From assembly GCA_013361595.1 (NCBI GenBank), contig JABFXT010000511.1, forward strand, positions 1-7,851: a stretch of 7,851 nt of DNA, written 5' to 3'. The stretch's first letter is position 1, and each line of letters begins with the position of its first letter. Source of the stretch: Nocardia sp. Lineage in GTDB: Bacteria; Actinomycetota; Actinomycetes; Mycobacteriales; Mycobacteriaceae. The translations under genes and the position numbers were made by a program. Below are positions 1 to 6,035 of the stretch, piece by piece. The notes under the pieces are model-generated. The model did no database searches. It was not told the DNA's origin and saw nothing but the letters and a program-made list of their open reading frames with translations.

Positions 1-34
1 TCGGGTGACCTGGTTAACGTCCATGGAGAACCGA

Positions 35-60
35 TCGGTGCCGACCGACCGGCACACCGA
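35..60. promoter_or_regulatory. Inverted repeat just upstream of the SnoaL-like gene
   Basis: TCGGTG at 35-40 is the exact reverse complement of CACCGA at 55-60. Nested in the same stretch, GTGCCG at 38-43 is the reverse complement of CGGCAC at 50-55, so two alternative hairpins are possible. The repeat ends a few bases before the GAGG ribosome-binding site at 65-68. It could be a repressor operator or a leader hairpin. Short GC-rich inverted repeats are common by chance in such genomes, so the function is only inferred. The remaining leading bases (1-34) show no gene. Confidence 0.3.
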
Positions 61-74
61 ATGTGAGGTTCCGG

Positions 75-482
75 ATGCACCCGTTCCGCAAGGCCGTGGA
101 GGACCGCGATTCCGCTGCCATGGAGGCGCAACTGGCCCACAATGTGGTGTTCACGAGTCCGGTGGCGTTCAAGCCCTACCCGGGTAAACCCCTCACGGCG
201 GCGATCCTGCGTGGTGTTCTGAGGGTTTTCGAGGATTTCCGCTATATCCGCGAGATCGCCGACCCCGGTGGGCGCGATCATGCGCTGGTCTTCGAGGCGA
301 CGGTCGCGGGCAAACGCCTCACCGGCTGCGATTTCCTGCATTTCGACGCCGACGGCAAGATCGACGATTTCATGGTCATGGTGCGTCCGCTCTCGGCCGC
401 CACCGCGCTGGCCGAGGCGATGGCCGCCCAGTTCGACCGGATCCAGAGCGAGGCGATCGCCGCGAGCGCGGACGCACCGTAG
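75..482 (+). CDS. SnoaL-like / nuclear transport factor 2 fold protein
   Basis: A 135-residue cytoplasmic protein with the length and residue pattern of the SnoaL-like (NTF2) superfamily, a cone-shaped alpha+beta fold used by small isomerases, cyclases, hydrolases and accessory proteins. An N-terminal helix region (HPFRKAVEDRD, residues 2-12) leads into LAHNVVFTSPV (20-30). The family's closing strands follow: LVFEATVAGKRLTGCDFLHF (71-90), then DADGKIDDFMVMVRPLSA (91-108). No signal peptide or membrane segment is visible. I chose ATG 75 because GAGG at 65-68 sits six bases upstream; an in-frame GTG at 63 would overlap that site. The gene converges on the peptidase-like gene, so it is a separate transcript. 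The substrate is unknown, and the family is too varied to assign a reaction. Family call fairly sure, function not. Confidence 0.8.
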   Translation: MHPFRKAVEDRDSAAMEAQLAHNVVFTSPVAFKPYPGKPLTAAILRGVLRVFEDFRYIREIADPGGRDHALVFEATVAGKRLTGCDFLHFDADGKIDDFMVMVRPLSAATALAEAMAAQFDRIQSEAIAASADAP

Positions 483-523
483 CGGCGCGCCGCCGCGATG
501 CCGGGCCGGCCGGATCGATCGGC
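482..523. terminator. Possible bidirectional terminator between convergent genes
   Basis: The 43-bp gap between two convergent stops is very GC-rich. It contains a perfect 12-bp palindrome at 482-493 (GCGGCGCGCCGC) and a weak hairpin GCCG / CGGC at 509-523 with a seven-base loop. There is no T-tract on either strand. Actinobacterial terminators often lack one, but neither structure is strong, so the position argues for termination more than the sequence does. Confidence 0.25.
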
Positions 524-525
524 AC

Positions 526-1449
526 TCACCAGGGGCCACGCCCGAAGAGGATTTGGAAAACCGTGCCCGGGTCGTAGATGGGTTCGCCCGTCGGATCCCG
601 CATGGCGAGCATCCCGTCGGTCAGTTCTCTGACGGTCGTCACCTGTACGGCGTCCACCACCTGGGAGTACGTCCCGGTTTCCGGATCGTGGGTGAGCTGG
701 TACTTCGGCAGGTACCAGAAGGAATACAGTTCGGGGGAACCGTCTTTGCCGGTGCGCCCGGTGGCCATCGCGACATGGTGTGCGGTGTTGTTCCACATGA
801 CGATATCGCCGCGCTGCGGTCGCGGGCTGTCCGCCGCCCCCGTATAGACACGACGACCTTCCGGAATCATCCAGTCGCCCATCCGCTCGGACCACGCGGT
901 GTCGAGGAAATTACCGTTACAGCTTCCGTCGGCATTGCGTGGTACCAGGAGCAACCGGCGCAGAAAGCGCTGGCTCACCACGCCGGCCTTCGCGGCCGCG
1001 TATCCGATCATCTCCGTGCAGTTGAGCCCGTAGCGTTCGTTCAGTTCCCCGATCGGCTGCTTTCCATCGGATCGCAACCAGTTCTCCAACCCGCGGAGGC
1101 CGTCCTGGAACAGGCTGGGAGTGTAGTTCGCCCAGCGTGCTCGGGCGCCGGATCGGTGGATGCTTTCCATCGTGTCGGCGATCAATTCGGGAGCCCCGGC
1201 GATCCGCACCACCGGTGGCCGAATCCACTGCTCGATAGGCTTTCCGACGTAGTCCTGGGGTCCGACACCGCCGACTGTGACATCCGGACGGTTCAGCCTG
1301 TCCCGATTCACCACCGTGTCGGTGCCGCGTCGCAATCTGCCGGAGATCGCGTCGGAATCACGCCGGAGCACCGCGGCAACGCCGTCGAAGGATCCACCGA
1401 TCCGGTGCAGGGCCTGCGCGACTATCGCGTCCAGGTTGCTACCCGCCAC
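526..1449 (-). CDS. Cysteine peptidase-like (NlpC/P60- or CHAP-like) protein
   Basis: A 307-residue protein whose C-terminal half has the layout of papain-fold amidases/peptidases. A candidate nucleophile Cys144 lies in LNCTEMIGYAAAKAGV at a helix start. About 70 residues later comes PQRGDIVMWNNTAHHVAMATG (from residue 211), the typical GD-hydrophobic-strand and His motif, with His224 or His225 as the candidate base. Residues 1-75 are charged and helical-looking and match nothing I recognise. There is no signal peptide, lipobox or membrane helix, which is unusual for a wall hydrolase. The protein may act in the cytoplasm, be exported by another route, or not be a wall enzyme at all. The start is GTG 1449 with GAGGA just upstream (spacing short). 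The gene lies 68 bp downstream of the ferredoxin on the same strand, but that gap looks promoter-like. Fold call moderate; substrate unknown. Confidence 0.65.
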   Translation of the reverse strand: MAGSNLDAIVAQALHRIGGSFDGVAAVLRRDSDAISGRLRRGTDTVVNRDRLNRPDVTVGGVGPQDYVGKPIEQWIRPPVVRIAGAPELIADTMESIHRSGARARWANYTPSLFQDGLRGLENWLRSDGKQPIGELNERYGLNCTEMIGYAAAKAGVVSQRFLRRLLLVPRNADGSCNGNFLDTAWSERMGDWMIPEGRRVYTGAADSPRPQRGDIVMWNNTAHHVAMATGRTGKDGSPELYSFWYLPKYQLTHDPETGTYSQVVDAVQVTTVRELTDGMLAMRDPTGEPIYDPGTVFQILFGRGPW

Positions 1450-1517
1450 AGTCCTCAGGTTACGTAGCGAACTGCTCGAAACAGTAACTTGCGTAGTGTG
1501 ATTCCGTCACCGGGTGG
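1450..1517 (-). promoter_or_regulatory. Promoter-like gap with inverted repeats before the peptidase-like gene
   Basis: This gap is clearly richer in A+T than its surroundings. GTTAC at 1459-1463 is the reverse complement of GTAAC at 1484-1488, and ACTG at 1471-1474 pairs with CAGT at 1482-1485. TTACGTAG (1460-1467) and TTGCGTAG (1489-1496) form a one-mismatch direct repeat 29 bases apart. On the minus strand a TTGACC (1516-1521) could be a -35 element, but no convincing -10 follows at the right spacing. I read it as a likely independent, regulated promoter for the gene starting at 1449. Confidence 0.3.
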
Positions 1518-1871
1518 TCAACTGGTCAGTGGCGCGCCGTCGGGTCGGAGCGCGGGGCCGAGCGCCAGGAGTGTGCCGGGTTTGCGGCCCTTACCCCAGC
1601 CGATCTGCGCCCGATAGCTGCCGAGCAGTCCGTTGCGGACCAGTTCCTCTTGATCTCGTGCCGTCGACGATTCGGGTTCCGGGGTCGTTCGGGGGGAGAC
1701 GAACAGGGCATCGGCCGGGCAGTTCGCCTCGCACTGGAAGCAGGTCTGGCAGTCGCTGTGCCGGCTGATCACCGGTATTCCGTCGGCGCCGCGGTCGAAG
1801 ACATCGGTCGGGCACACCGCGATGCATTTGTCGCAGGCGATGCAGCGTTGCGCGGAGACGAGTTCGATCAC
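1518..1871 (-). CDS. Two-[4Fe-4S] ferredoxin, partner of the adjacent flavoprotein
   Basis: A 117-residue bacterial-type ferredoxin with two complete cluster motifs: CIACDKCIAVCP (Cys10, 13, 16, 20) and CQTCFQCEANCP (Cys41, 44, 47, 51). This is the classic pattern for two [4Fe-4S] clusters. A further 60-odd residues follow, including LLGSYRAQIGWGKGRKPGT (82-100), a tail longer than in a free ferredoxin. In APS reductase the beta subunit has such a tail that wraps the flavoprotein, and a similar role is likely here. The start is GTG 1871, whose GTGA overlaps the TGA stop of the flavoprotein gene, a normal sign of translational coupling. An in-frame ATG at 1916 would give a glycine-rich extension inside the upstream gene and is less likely. 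It probably carries electrons to or from the flavoprotein's FAD in the cytoplasm. Confidence 0.9.
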   Translation of the reverse strand: MIELVSAQRCIACDKCIAVCPTDVFDRGADGIPVISRHSDCQTCFQCEANCPADALFVSPRTTPEPESSTARDQEELVRNGLLGSYRAQIGWGKGRKPGTLLALGPALRPDGAPLTS

Positions 1872-3457
1872 GACGCCACCGCCACCGGAATCGTCGCCTG
1901 TTCCGGACGGACCCACACCCGGTCCAGGCCGCCGGTGATCAGCCGATGGTGCTGATCGGGGTCTTGATCAGGGAAATCGAGACGTTTCGCCATACCGCGG
2001 GTCTCGCTGCGGGCCAGCGCCGCCCGGTACATCCAGCGGGCGTGCGCGGTCATCGCCGCCGCCTGCCGGGTGCGTACCCGCTCTTCGCCGTCGCCGCCGA
2101 GGGATTCGCGGATATCGGTCCAGAGCGTATCCAGGGCCGCCAACGATTCGGTGAGTATCGGGCCGCGCCGCAGGTAGTTCTTGTCGTAGGGCAGGATCTC
2201 GCGCTGTACGGCCTCCACCACCCGCCGTGGGTCGCGATCGATCCGGCGGCCCTCCGGCCGGGCGCCGACGGTGCCGATCCCGGTCACCCGGCGACCCGCC
2301 GCGCCGGTGCCGAGTGCCAGCGCGTAGCGGGCGGCGCCCGCCCCGGCCCAGGTGCCCGAGGAGATCGCCCACGCGGCATTGTGGCTGCCGCCGCCGGTGA
2401 ATCCGCCGCAGATCAATTCGCGGGTCGCGGCGTCACCGGCGGCGTAGAGACCGGGCACGCTGGTACCGCATTCGTCGGTGACGAGCCGGATTCCGCCGGT
2501 GCCGCGGACGGTGCCCTCGGCGATCAGCGTGATCGGGAACTTGTCGGAGAACGGGTCGATGCCCAGCCGGTCGAAGGTCAGGAAGAAGTTCGGCTGCGCG
2601 CGGCGCATGGCCGCGCGGGCCGGTTCCCCGGCCCGGTCGAGACGGCAGAAAACCTTGTCGCGCAACAGTTCCGCCGCGATAGGTGAGCGGTTGTGGCCAC
2701 TGGCGCCTTCGAGCACACTGCCGTCGGCGCGGTAGAAGGTGGCGAAATGGTAGAACGCCGTCTTGGTCACCGAGGTGCCTTCCGGTGCGATGCCGTAGGC
2801 ATTGGAGAACTCCATACCGGAAAGTTCGGCCCCGGCCTCGACAGCGAACAGCGCGCCGTCGCCGGTGTTCACATCGCAACCCAGCGCTTTGGACTGGAAG
2901 GCGCAACCGCCGGTCGCCAGCACCACCGCCCCGGCCCGGACCCGGTAGCTCTCCCCGGCCTGTCGCCGATACCCCGCGGCCCCGGCGACCGCACCGGTCG
3001 CGTCGACGAGTAGCTCGGTGACCGGACTGTGGTCGAGGATCCGCACACCGGCACGGCGCACTCGTATCCGCATCCGCCGCATGTACTCCGGGCCCTGTAG
3101 CCCGTTGCGGAGTTGCCGGCCGTCCGGCCCGACCGGGAACGGATAGCGGGCCTCCTCGGCGAGTTCGTTCAGCCGATCGTAGGTTTCGTCCAGTACCCGT
3201 GCCGACCAGCGGCGATCGGCCAGGTAACCGCCCAGGCCCGCGCGGCTCGCGATCGCGGCCTCGCGTTCGACCGGATCCGGCGGTACGTACCACACCCCCG
3301 TACCGGCGGACGCGGTCGCGCCACTGGTTCCGCAGTAACCCTTGTCGGCGAGCACCACATCCGCCCCGGCCCGGGCAGCGCGCAGGGCAGCCCAGGTGGC
3401 GGCCGGGCCACCACCGATCACGAGAACATCGGTGCTCGACTCGTACACATCCGTCAT
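1868..3457 (-). CDS. FAD-dependent oxidoreductase, fumarate reductase / APS reductase alpha-type
   Basis: A 529-residue soluble flavoprotein. The FAD-binding Rossmann motif is VLVIGGGPAATWAALRAARAG (from residue 11), followed by the glycine/serine-rich GYCGTSGATASAGTG (40-54) and the VVLATGG strand (178-184). The C-terminal FAD box is VPGLYAAGDAATRE (334-347) with CGGFTGGGSHNAA (350-362). A helical C-terminal domain carries the family signature ARSETRGMAKRLDFPDQD (482-499). The histidine that covalently holds FAD in succinate dehydrogenase (SHT motif) is absent, as SGAT stands there, so FAD should be non-covalent as in AprA. The family's HYTMGG region reads VRGTGG (317-322), so it is not a normal fumarate reductase. 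Start ATG 3457 has GAGGGG about six bases upstream; an alternative at 3502 has no such site. With the overlapping ferredoxin it forms a two-subunit enzyme. The substrate is unknown; a sulfur or organic-acid compound is a guess from relatives. Confidence 0.88.
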   Translation of the reverse strand: MTDVYESSTDVLVIGGGPAATWAALRAARAGADVVLADKGYCGTSGATASAGTGVWYVPPDPVEREAAIASRAGLGGYLADRRWSARVLDETYDRLNELAEEARYPFPVGPDGRQLRNGLQGPEYMRRMRIRVRRAGVRILDHSPVTELLVDATGAVAGAAGYRRQAGESYRVRAGAVVLATGGCAFQSKALGCDVNTGDGALFAVEAGAELSGMEFSNAYGIAPEGTSVTKTAFYHFATFYRADGSVLEGASGHNRSPIAAELLRDKVFCRLDRAGEPARAAMRRAQPNFFLTFDRLGIDPFSDKFPITLIAEGTVRGTGGIRLVTDECGTSVPGLYAAGDAATRELICGGFTGGGSHNAAWAISSGTWAGAGAARYALALGTGAAGRRVTGIGTVGARPEGRRIDRDPRRVVEAVQREILPYDKNYLRRGPILTESLAALDTLWTDIRESLGGDGEERVRTRQAAAMTAHARWMYRAALARSETRGMAKRLDFPDQDPDQHHRLITGGLDRVWVRPEQATIPVAVAS

Positions 3458-3607
3458 TCGAACCCCTCGTTGATGAGCGACTGCCGCGTCGGCGCGGGTC
3501 ACAGTGACGAATGCCAGGCTGCACCCGGGTCACTCGAGCGGACAACGATTGGAATCGCGGGTAGTGCAAATCTCGTCGCCGACCATCGGGGTCGTCATGA
3601 TCACGCC
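3458..3607. promoter_or_regulatory. Divergent control region with palindrome and direct repeat
   Basis: These 150 bp must hold the promoters for the flavoprotein-ferredoxin unit (leftward) and the lipoprotein-MFS unit (rightward). A perfect 11-bp palindrome GTCACAGTGAC lies at 3498-3508. The octamer CGGGTCAC occurs at 3495-3502, overlapping the palindrome, and again at 3526-3533. The two copies start 31 bp apart, close to three helical turns, so two dimers could bind the same face. No unmistakable -35/-10 pair could be assigned on either strand. No regulator gene is in the window. Co-regulation of the two divergent units by one transcription factor is inferred. Confidence 0.45.
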
Positions 3608-4666
3608 ATGCGAAAACGTGTGCCGGCCCTGCTCTTCGCGCTGCTCGCGGCCGTCTCCCTGGCGTCGGCGTGCGGCACCTCGTCGGAAGCCCGGACGACC
3701 GAGGACGGCCGGACGCTCATCCGGTACCAGGGCTGGGCCAGCCAGGTCACCTACCCCGAGCTCGCGGCCGACCTCGGCTATTTCGACAAGGTAGCCCTGG
3801 ACTGGGTCGGCAATACGACCAGCGGTCCGCAGGATATCCAGTCCGCGGCCACCGGAGCCACCGATATCGGCGGGGCGTTCAACGGCGCCGTGGTCAAACT
3901 CGCCGCCGCCGGGTCCCCGATCACCTCGGTGATCAGCTATTACGGCTCGGACAAGGAGAACTTCACCGGGTACTACGTGCTGGACAAGAGCCCGATCCGA
4001 AGCGCTCGTGATCTGATCGGCAAGAAATTCGGGGTGAACACCCTCGGTGCGCACCACGAGTTCGTGGCGCGGGAGTGGCTGGCCCAGCAGGGGTTGAGCA
4101 ACGACGAGATCGCACAGGTGGAGCTGACGGTCGTACCGCCGGTGAACGCCGAACAGGCCTTGCGGCAGGGACAGATCGATGCGGTCGCGCTCTTCGATAT
4201 CTGGCGTGACGAGGCGGTGGCCCGCGGCGGGGTCCGGCCGCTGTTCACCGACGGTGATCTCTTCGGCGCCTTCAGCTACGGCACCTATATCGTGCGCGAT
4301 GATTTCCTGGCCCGGAACCGCGATGCCGTGGCCGATCTGACTCAGGGGACCGCCCGCGCGATCCGCTGGGCGCAGACCACACCCCGCGATCAGGTGATCG
4401 CGAAATTCAAGGACATCATCACCCGGCGGGGCCGCGAGGGCGAGAGCCCGGACAAAGCGAACTACTGGAAGAGCACCGGTGTCGCCGGGCCCGGTGGGGT
4501 GACGCGCGAGCAGGAGATCCAGTTGTGGATCGACTGGCTGGTGCGCAACGGCGAGGTGGAGAACGGAAAGCTGGTGGCGAAGGATCTCTACACCAACGAG
4601 TTCAACCCGTACGCCAACGGCACATATCCGGAGAACGCCGGACCGGACGGCAAGGTGGCCGGGTAG
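3608..4666 (+). CDS. NrtA/SsuA-like substrate-binding lipoprotein
   Basis: A 352-residue periplasmic-type binding protein of the NMT1/SsuA/NrtA group (nitrate, sulfonate, taurine and thiamine-precursor binders). The N-terminus MRKRVPALLFALLAAVSLAS followed by AC (Cys22) is a lipoprotein signal with a slightly loose lipobox, so the mature protein should be anchored outside the membrane. Family features follow: LIRYQGW (37-43), ELAADLGYF (51-59), DIQSAATGATDIGGAFNG (76-93), DLIGKKFGVNTLGAHHEF (135-152), ALRQGQIDAVALFDIW (184-199) and a closing DLYTNEFNPYA (326-336). The frame is open much further upstream, but ATG 3608 is chosen because the signal peptide starts there; its ribosome site is weak. 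No permease or ATPase gene lies in the window. The MFS gene follows by 27 bp and is probably co-transcribed. Family sure, ligand unknown. Confidence 0.9.
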   Translation: MRKRVPALLFALLAAVSLASACGTSSEARTTEDGRTLIRYQGWASQVTYPELAADLGYFDKVALDWVGNTTSGPQDIQSAATGATDIGGAFNGAVVKLAAAGSPITSVISYYGSDKENFTGYYVLDKSPIRSARDLIGKKFGVNTLGAHHEFVAREWLAQQGLSNDEIAQVELTVVPPVNAEQALRQGQIDAVALFDIWRDEAVARGGVRPLFTDGDLFGAFSYGTYIVRDDFLARNRDAVADLTQGTARAIRWAQTTPRDQVIAKFKDIITRRGREGESPDKANYWKSTGVAGPGGVTREQEIQLWIDWLVRNGEVENGKLVAKDLYTNEFNPYANGTYPENAGPDGKVAG

Positions 4667-4693
4667 CACGCGGACAGCGACCGAACCGAACAT

Positions 4694-5899
4694 ATGACAT
4701 CGACCTGGACAACGCTGCGCCCGCTACTGCCCACCGTCTTCCTCCCTTCCGCCGTGTTCGGGATCGGTCAGGGCGCCGGTTCCCCCGTGATCGCCCTGAC
4801 CGCCCGTGATCTCGGTGCCTCGGTGGGCGTCGCCGGGGTGATCGTGGCGCTCGTCGGCCTCGGCGCGGTACTGGGTGATCTCCCGGCGGGCCGGGTGGTG
4901 GCCCGGTTCGGGGAGCGGCGGTCGATCATCGCCGGATCGATGATCGGCACCGCCGGTGTGCTGCTGTCCCTGCTGGCGTGGACCCCCGCGGTACTGGCGG
5001 TCGGCGCCCTGCTCACCGGGGTGTCGAACGCGGTGTGGGGGCTGGCCCGGCAGAGCTATCTGGCCGAGGTGGTGCCGGACCATATGCGCGCCCGGGCCAT
5101 GTCCACCTTCGCGCTCATGTGGCGACTGGGCTTCCTCATCGGACCGTTCGCGGGCGCGCTGGCGATTCTCGCGATCGGGACCCGCGGTGGGTTCGCCGTC
5201 CAGCTGGCCGGTGTGATCGTCTCCGGCTATCTGATGTCGCGGGTTCCCGACCCGCCGCGCGACCACGACGCCCCGGTGGGCGGAGTCCCGCTGGGGACGA
5301 TCCTGCGCCGGCATCGCGGTTTGCTCGCGACATTGGGTGCCGGGTCGATGCTCATGGGGGCGGCGCGGGCGTCCCGCGAAGCGGCGCTGCCGTTGTGGGC
5401 CGACCATATCGGTCTGGACGCTGCCTCGGCCTCGATGGTGTTCGGGATCGGTGCCGCGTTCGATCTGCTGTGTTCGTATCCGGCCGGGCAGTTGATGGAC
5501 CGCTACGGTCGCCGCTTCATCGCGGTGCCGTCGCTGCTGATCATCGCGCTGTCGTATTTTCTGCTCCCACTGGCCCACGATGTGTGGACCATCGGCGCGG
5601 TGGCGGTGATCATGGGAATCGGCAACGGTTTCGGTAACGGCGTGATCATGACGTTGGGAGCCGATGTGGCGCCGGCGGCCACCCGGGCGGAATTCCTCGC
5701 GGCCTGGCGGCTGACCCACGATTTCGGAATGTTCCTCGGTCCGCTGGCCGCTGGAGCGGCGGCAACGCTGGTCGCGCTCGGAGTGGCGGTGGCGGCGCTG
5801 GGGGTGGTCTCGGCGACGGGCGCGGGCCTGATGTTCCGCTTCATCCCGCGATATGTACCGGTCCCGGGACGTTCCGCGACCGAGCTCGTCGCTCGATAG
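4694..5899 (+). CDS. Major facilitator superfamily transporter, 12 helices
   Basis: A 401-residue integral membrane protein of typical MFS length. The cytoplasmic loop 2-3 signature GDLPAGRVVARFGERR is at 61-76. Its half-repeat counterpart DLLCSYPAGQLMDRYGRR is at 257-274 in the second half, showing the normal 6+6 duplication. Hydrophobic segments lie around 10-30, 43-61, 78-95, 97-118, 137-158, 164-181, 209-225, 245-265, 277-293, 297-320, 340-358 and 360-383. A charged central loop (183-208) links the halves. The only nearby ribosome-site candidates before ATG 4694 are weak, suggesting coupling to the lipoprotein gene 27 bp upstream. It could be an exporter or an importer; MFS sequences of this kind in actinobacteria include many drug or metabolite efflux pumps, so direction cannot be read. 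No unusual residues seen in the signature loops. Confidence 0.9.
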   Translation: MTSTWTTLRPLLPTVFLPSAVFGIGQGAGSPVIALTARDLGASVGVAGVIVALVGLGAVLGDLPAGRVVARFGERRSIIAGSMIGTAGVLLSLLAWTPAVLAVGALLTGVSNAVWGLARQSYLAEVVPDHMRARAMSTFALMWRLGFLIGPFAGALAILAIGTRGGFAVQLAGVIVSGYLMSRVPDPPRDHDAPVGGVPLGTILRRHRGLLATLGAGSMLMGAARASREAALPLWADHIGLDAASASMVFGIGAAFDLLCSYPAGQLMDRYGRRFIAVPSLLIIALSYFLLPLAHDVWTIGAVAVIMGIGNGFGNGVIMTLGADVAPAATRAEFLAAWRLTHDFGMFLGPLAAGAAATLVALGVAVAALGVVSATGAGLMFRFIPRYVPVPGRSATELVAR

Positions 5900-5904
5900 G
5901 CCTC

Positions 5905-5938
5905 GCGCGTCCGCGCCGAGCCGCCGTGCGGGACGCGC
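5905..5938. terminator. Inverted repeat after the MFS gene, likely terminator
   Basis: GCGCGTCC at 5905-5912 is the exact reverse complement of GGACGCGC at 5931-5938, giving an eight-pair, GC-rich stem with an 18-base loop that begins five bases after the MFS stop codon. There is no T-tract. The position directly behind the stop and between convergent genes makes a terminator the simplest reading. Confidence 0.5.
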
Positions 5939-6008
5939 CCGATATCCGAAACTTCCTGCCGGGAACACTCACCGATCGGCGCGGCGTCGCTGCCCGCCCG
6001 CGAGGGGT

Positions 6009-6035
6009 GGATCCGGTGTGCCGGGGACCGGATTC
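6009..6035. terminator. Inverted repeat abutting the P450 stop codon, likely terminator
   Basis: ATCCGGT at 6011-6017 pairs perfectly with ACCGGAT at 6027-6033 around a nine-base loop. One G-U pair (6010 with 6034) and one G-C pair (6009 with 6035) extend it to about nine pairs. On the minus strand the stem starts inside the P450 stop codon (6034-6036). Together with the repeat at 5905-5938 it gives each convergent gene its own hairpin. The rest of the 134-bp gap shows nothing else. Confidence 0.5.

Noticed and set aside
63..65. GTG start for the SnoaL-like gene
   Set aside because: It overlaps the GAGG ribosome site that is correctly spaced for ATG 75.
268..1467. 399-codon open frame on the + strand opposite the peptidase-like gene
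   Set aside because: Arg/Pro/Gly/His-rich translation with no family pattern; it is the antisense shadow of a GC-rich gene whose own product has a recognisable Cys/His fold.
1872..1916. ATG start adding 15 residues to the ferredoxin
   Set aside because: The added Gly/Ser/Asp-rich stretch is out-of-frame flavoprotein sequence, and the GTGA overlap at 1868-1871 is a standard coupled start.
3458..3502. Upstream start adding 15 residues to the flavoprotein
   Set aside because: ATG 3457 has GAGGGG at proper spacing and starts just before the FAD-binding strand; the extra residues resemble nothing in the family.
3113..3607. Long in-frame upstream extension of the binding lipoprotein
   Set aside because: It would run antisense through the flavoprotein gene and bury the signal peptide that starts at ATG 3608.
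3530..4693. 387-codon open frame on the - strand opposite the lipoprotein gene
   Set aside because: No domain pattern; it would also run into the divergent control region. The + strand product has a lipoprotein signal and binding-protein motifs.
4724..5968. 414-codon open frame on the - strand opposite the MFS gene
   Set aside because: Low-complexity Arg/His/Gln/Gly translation; the + strand product has clear MFS signature loops and helices.
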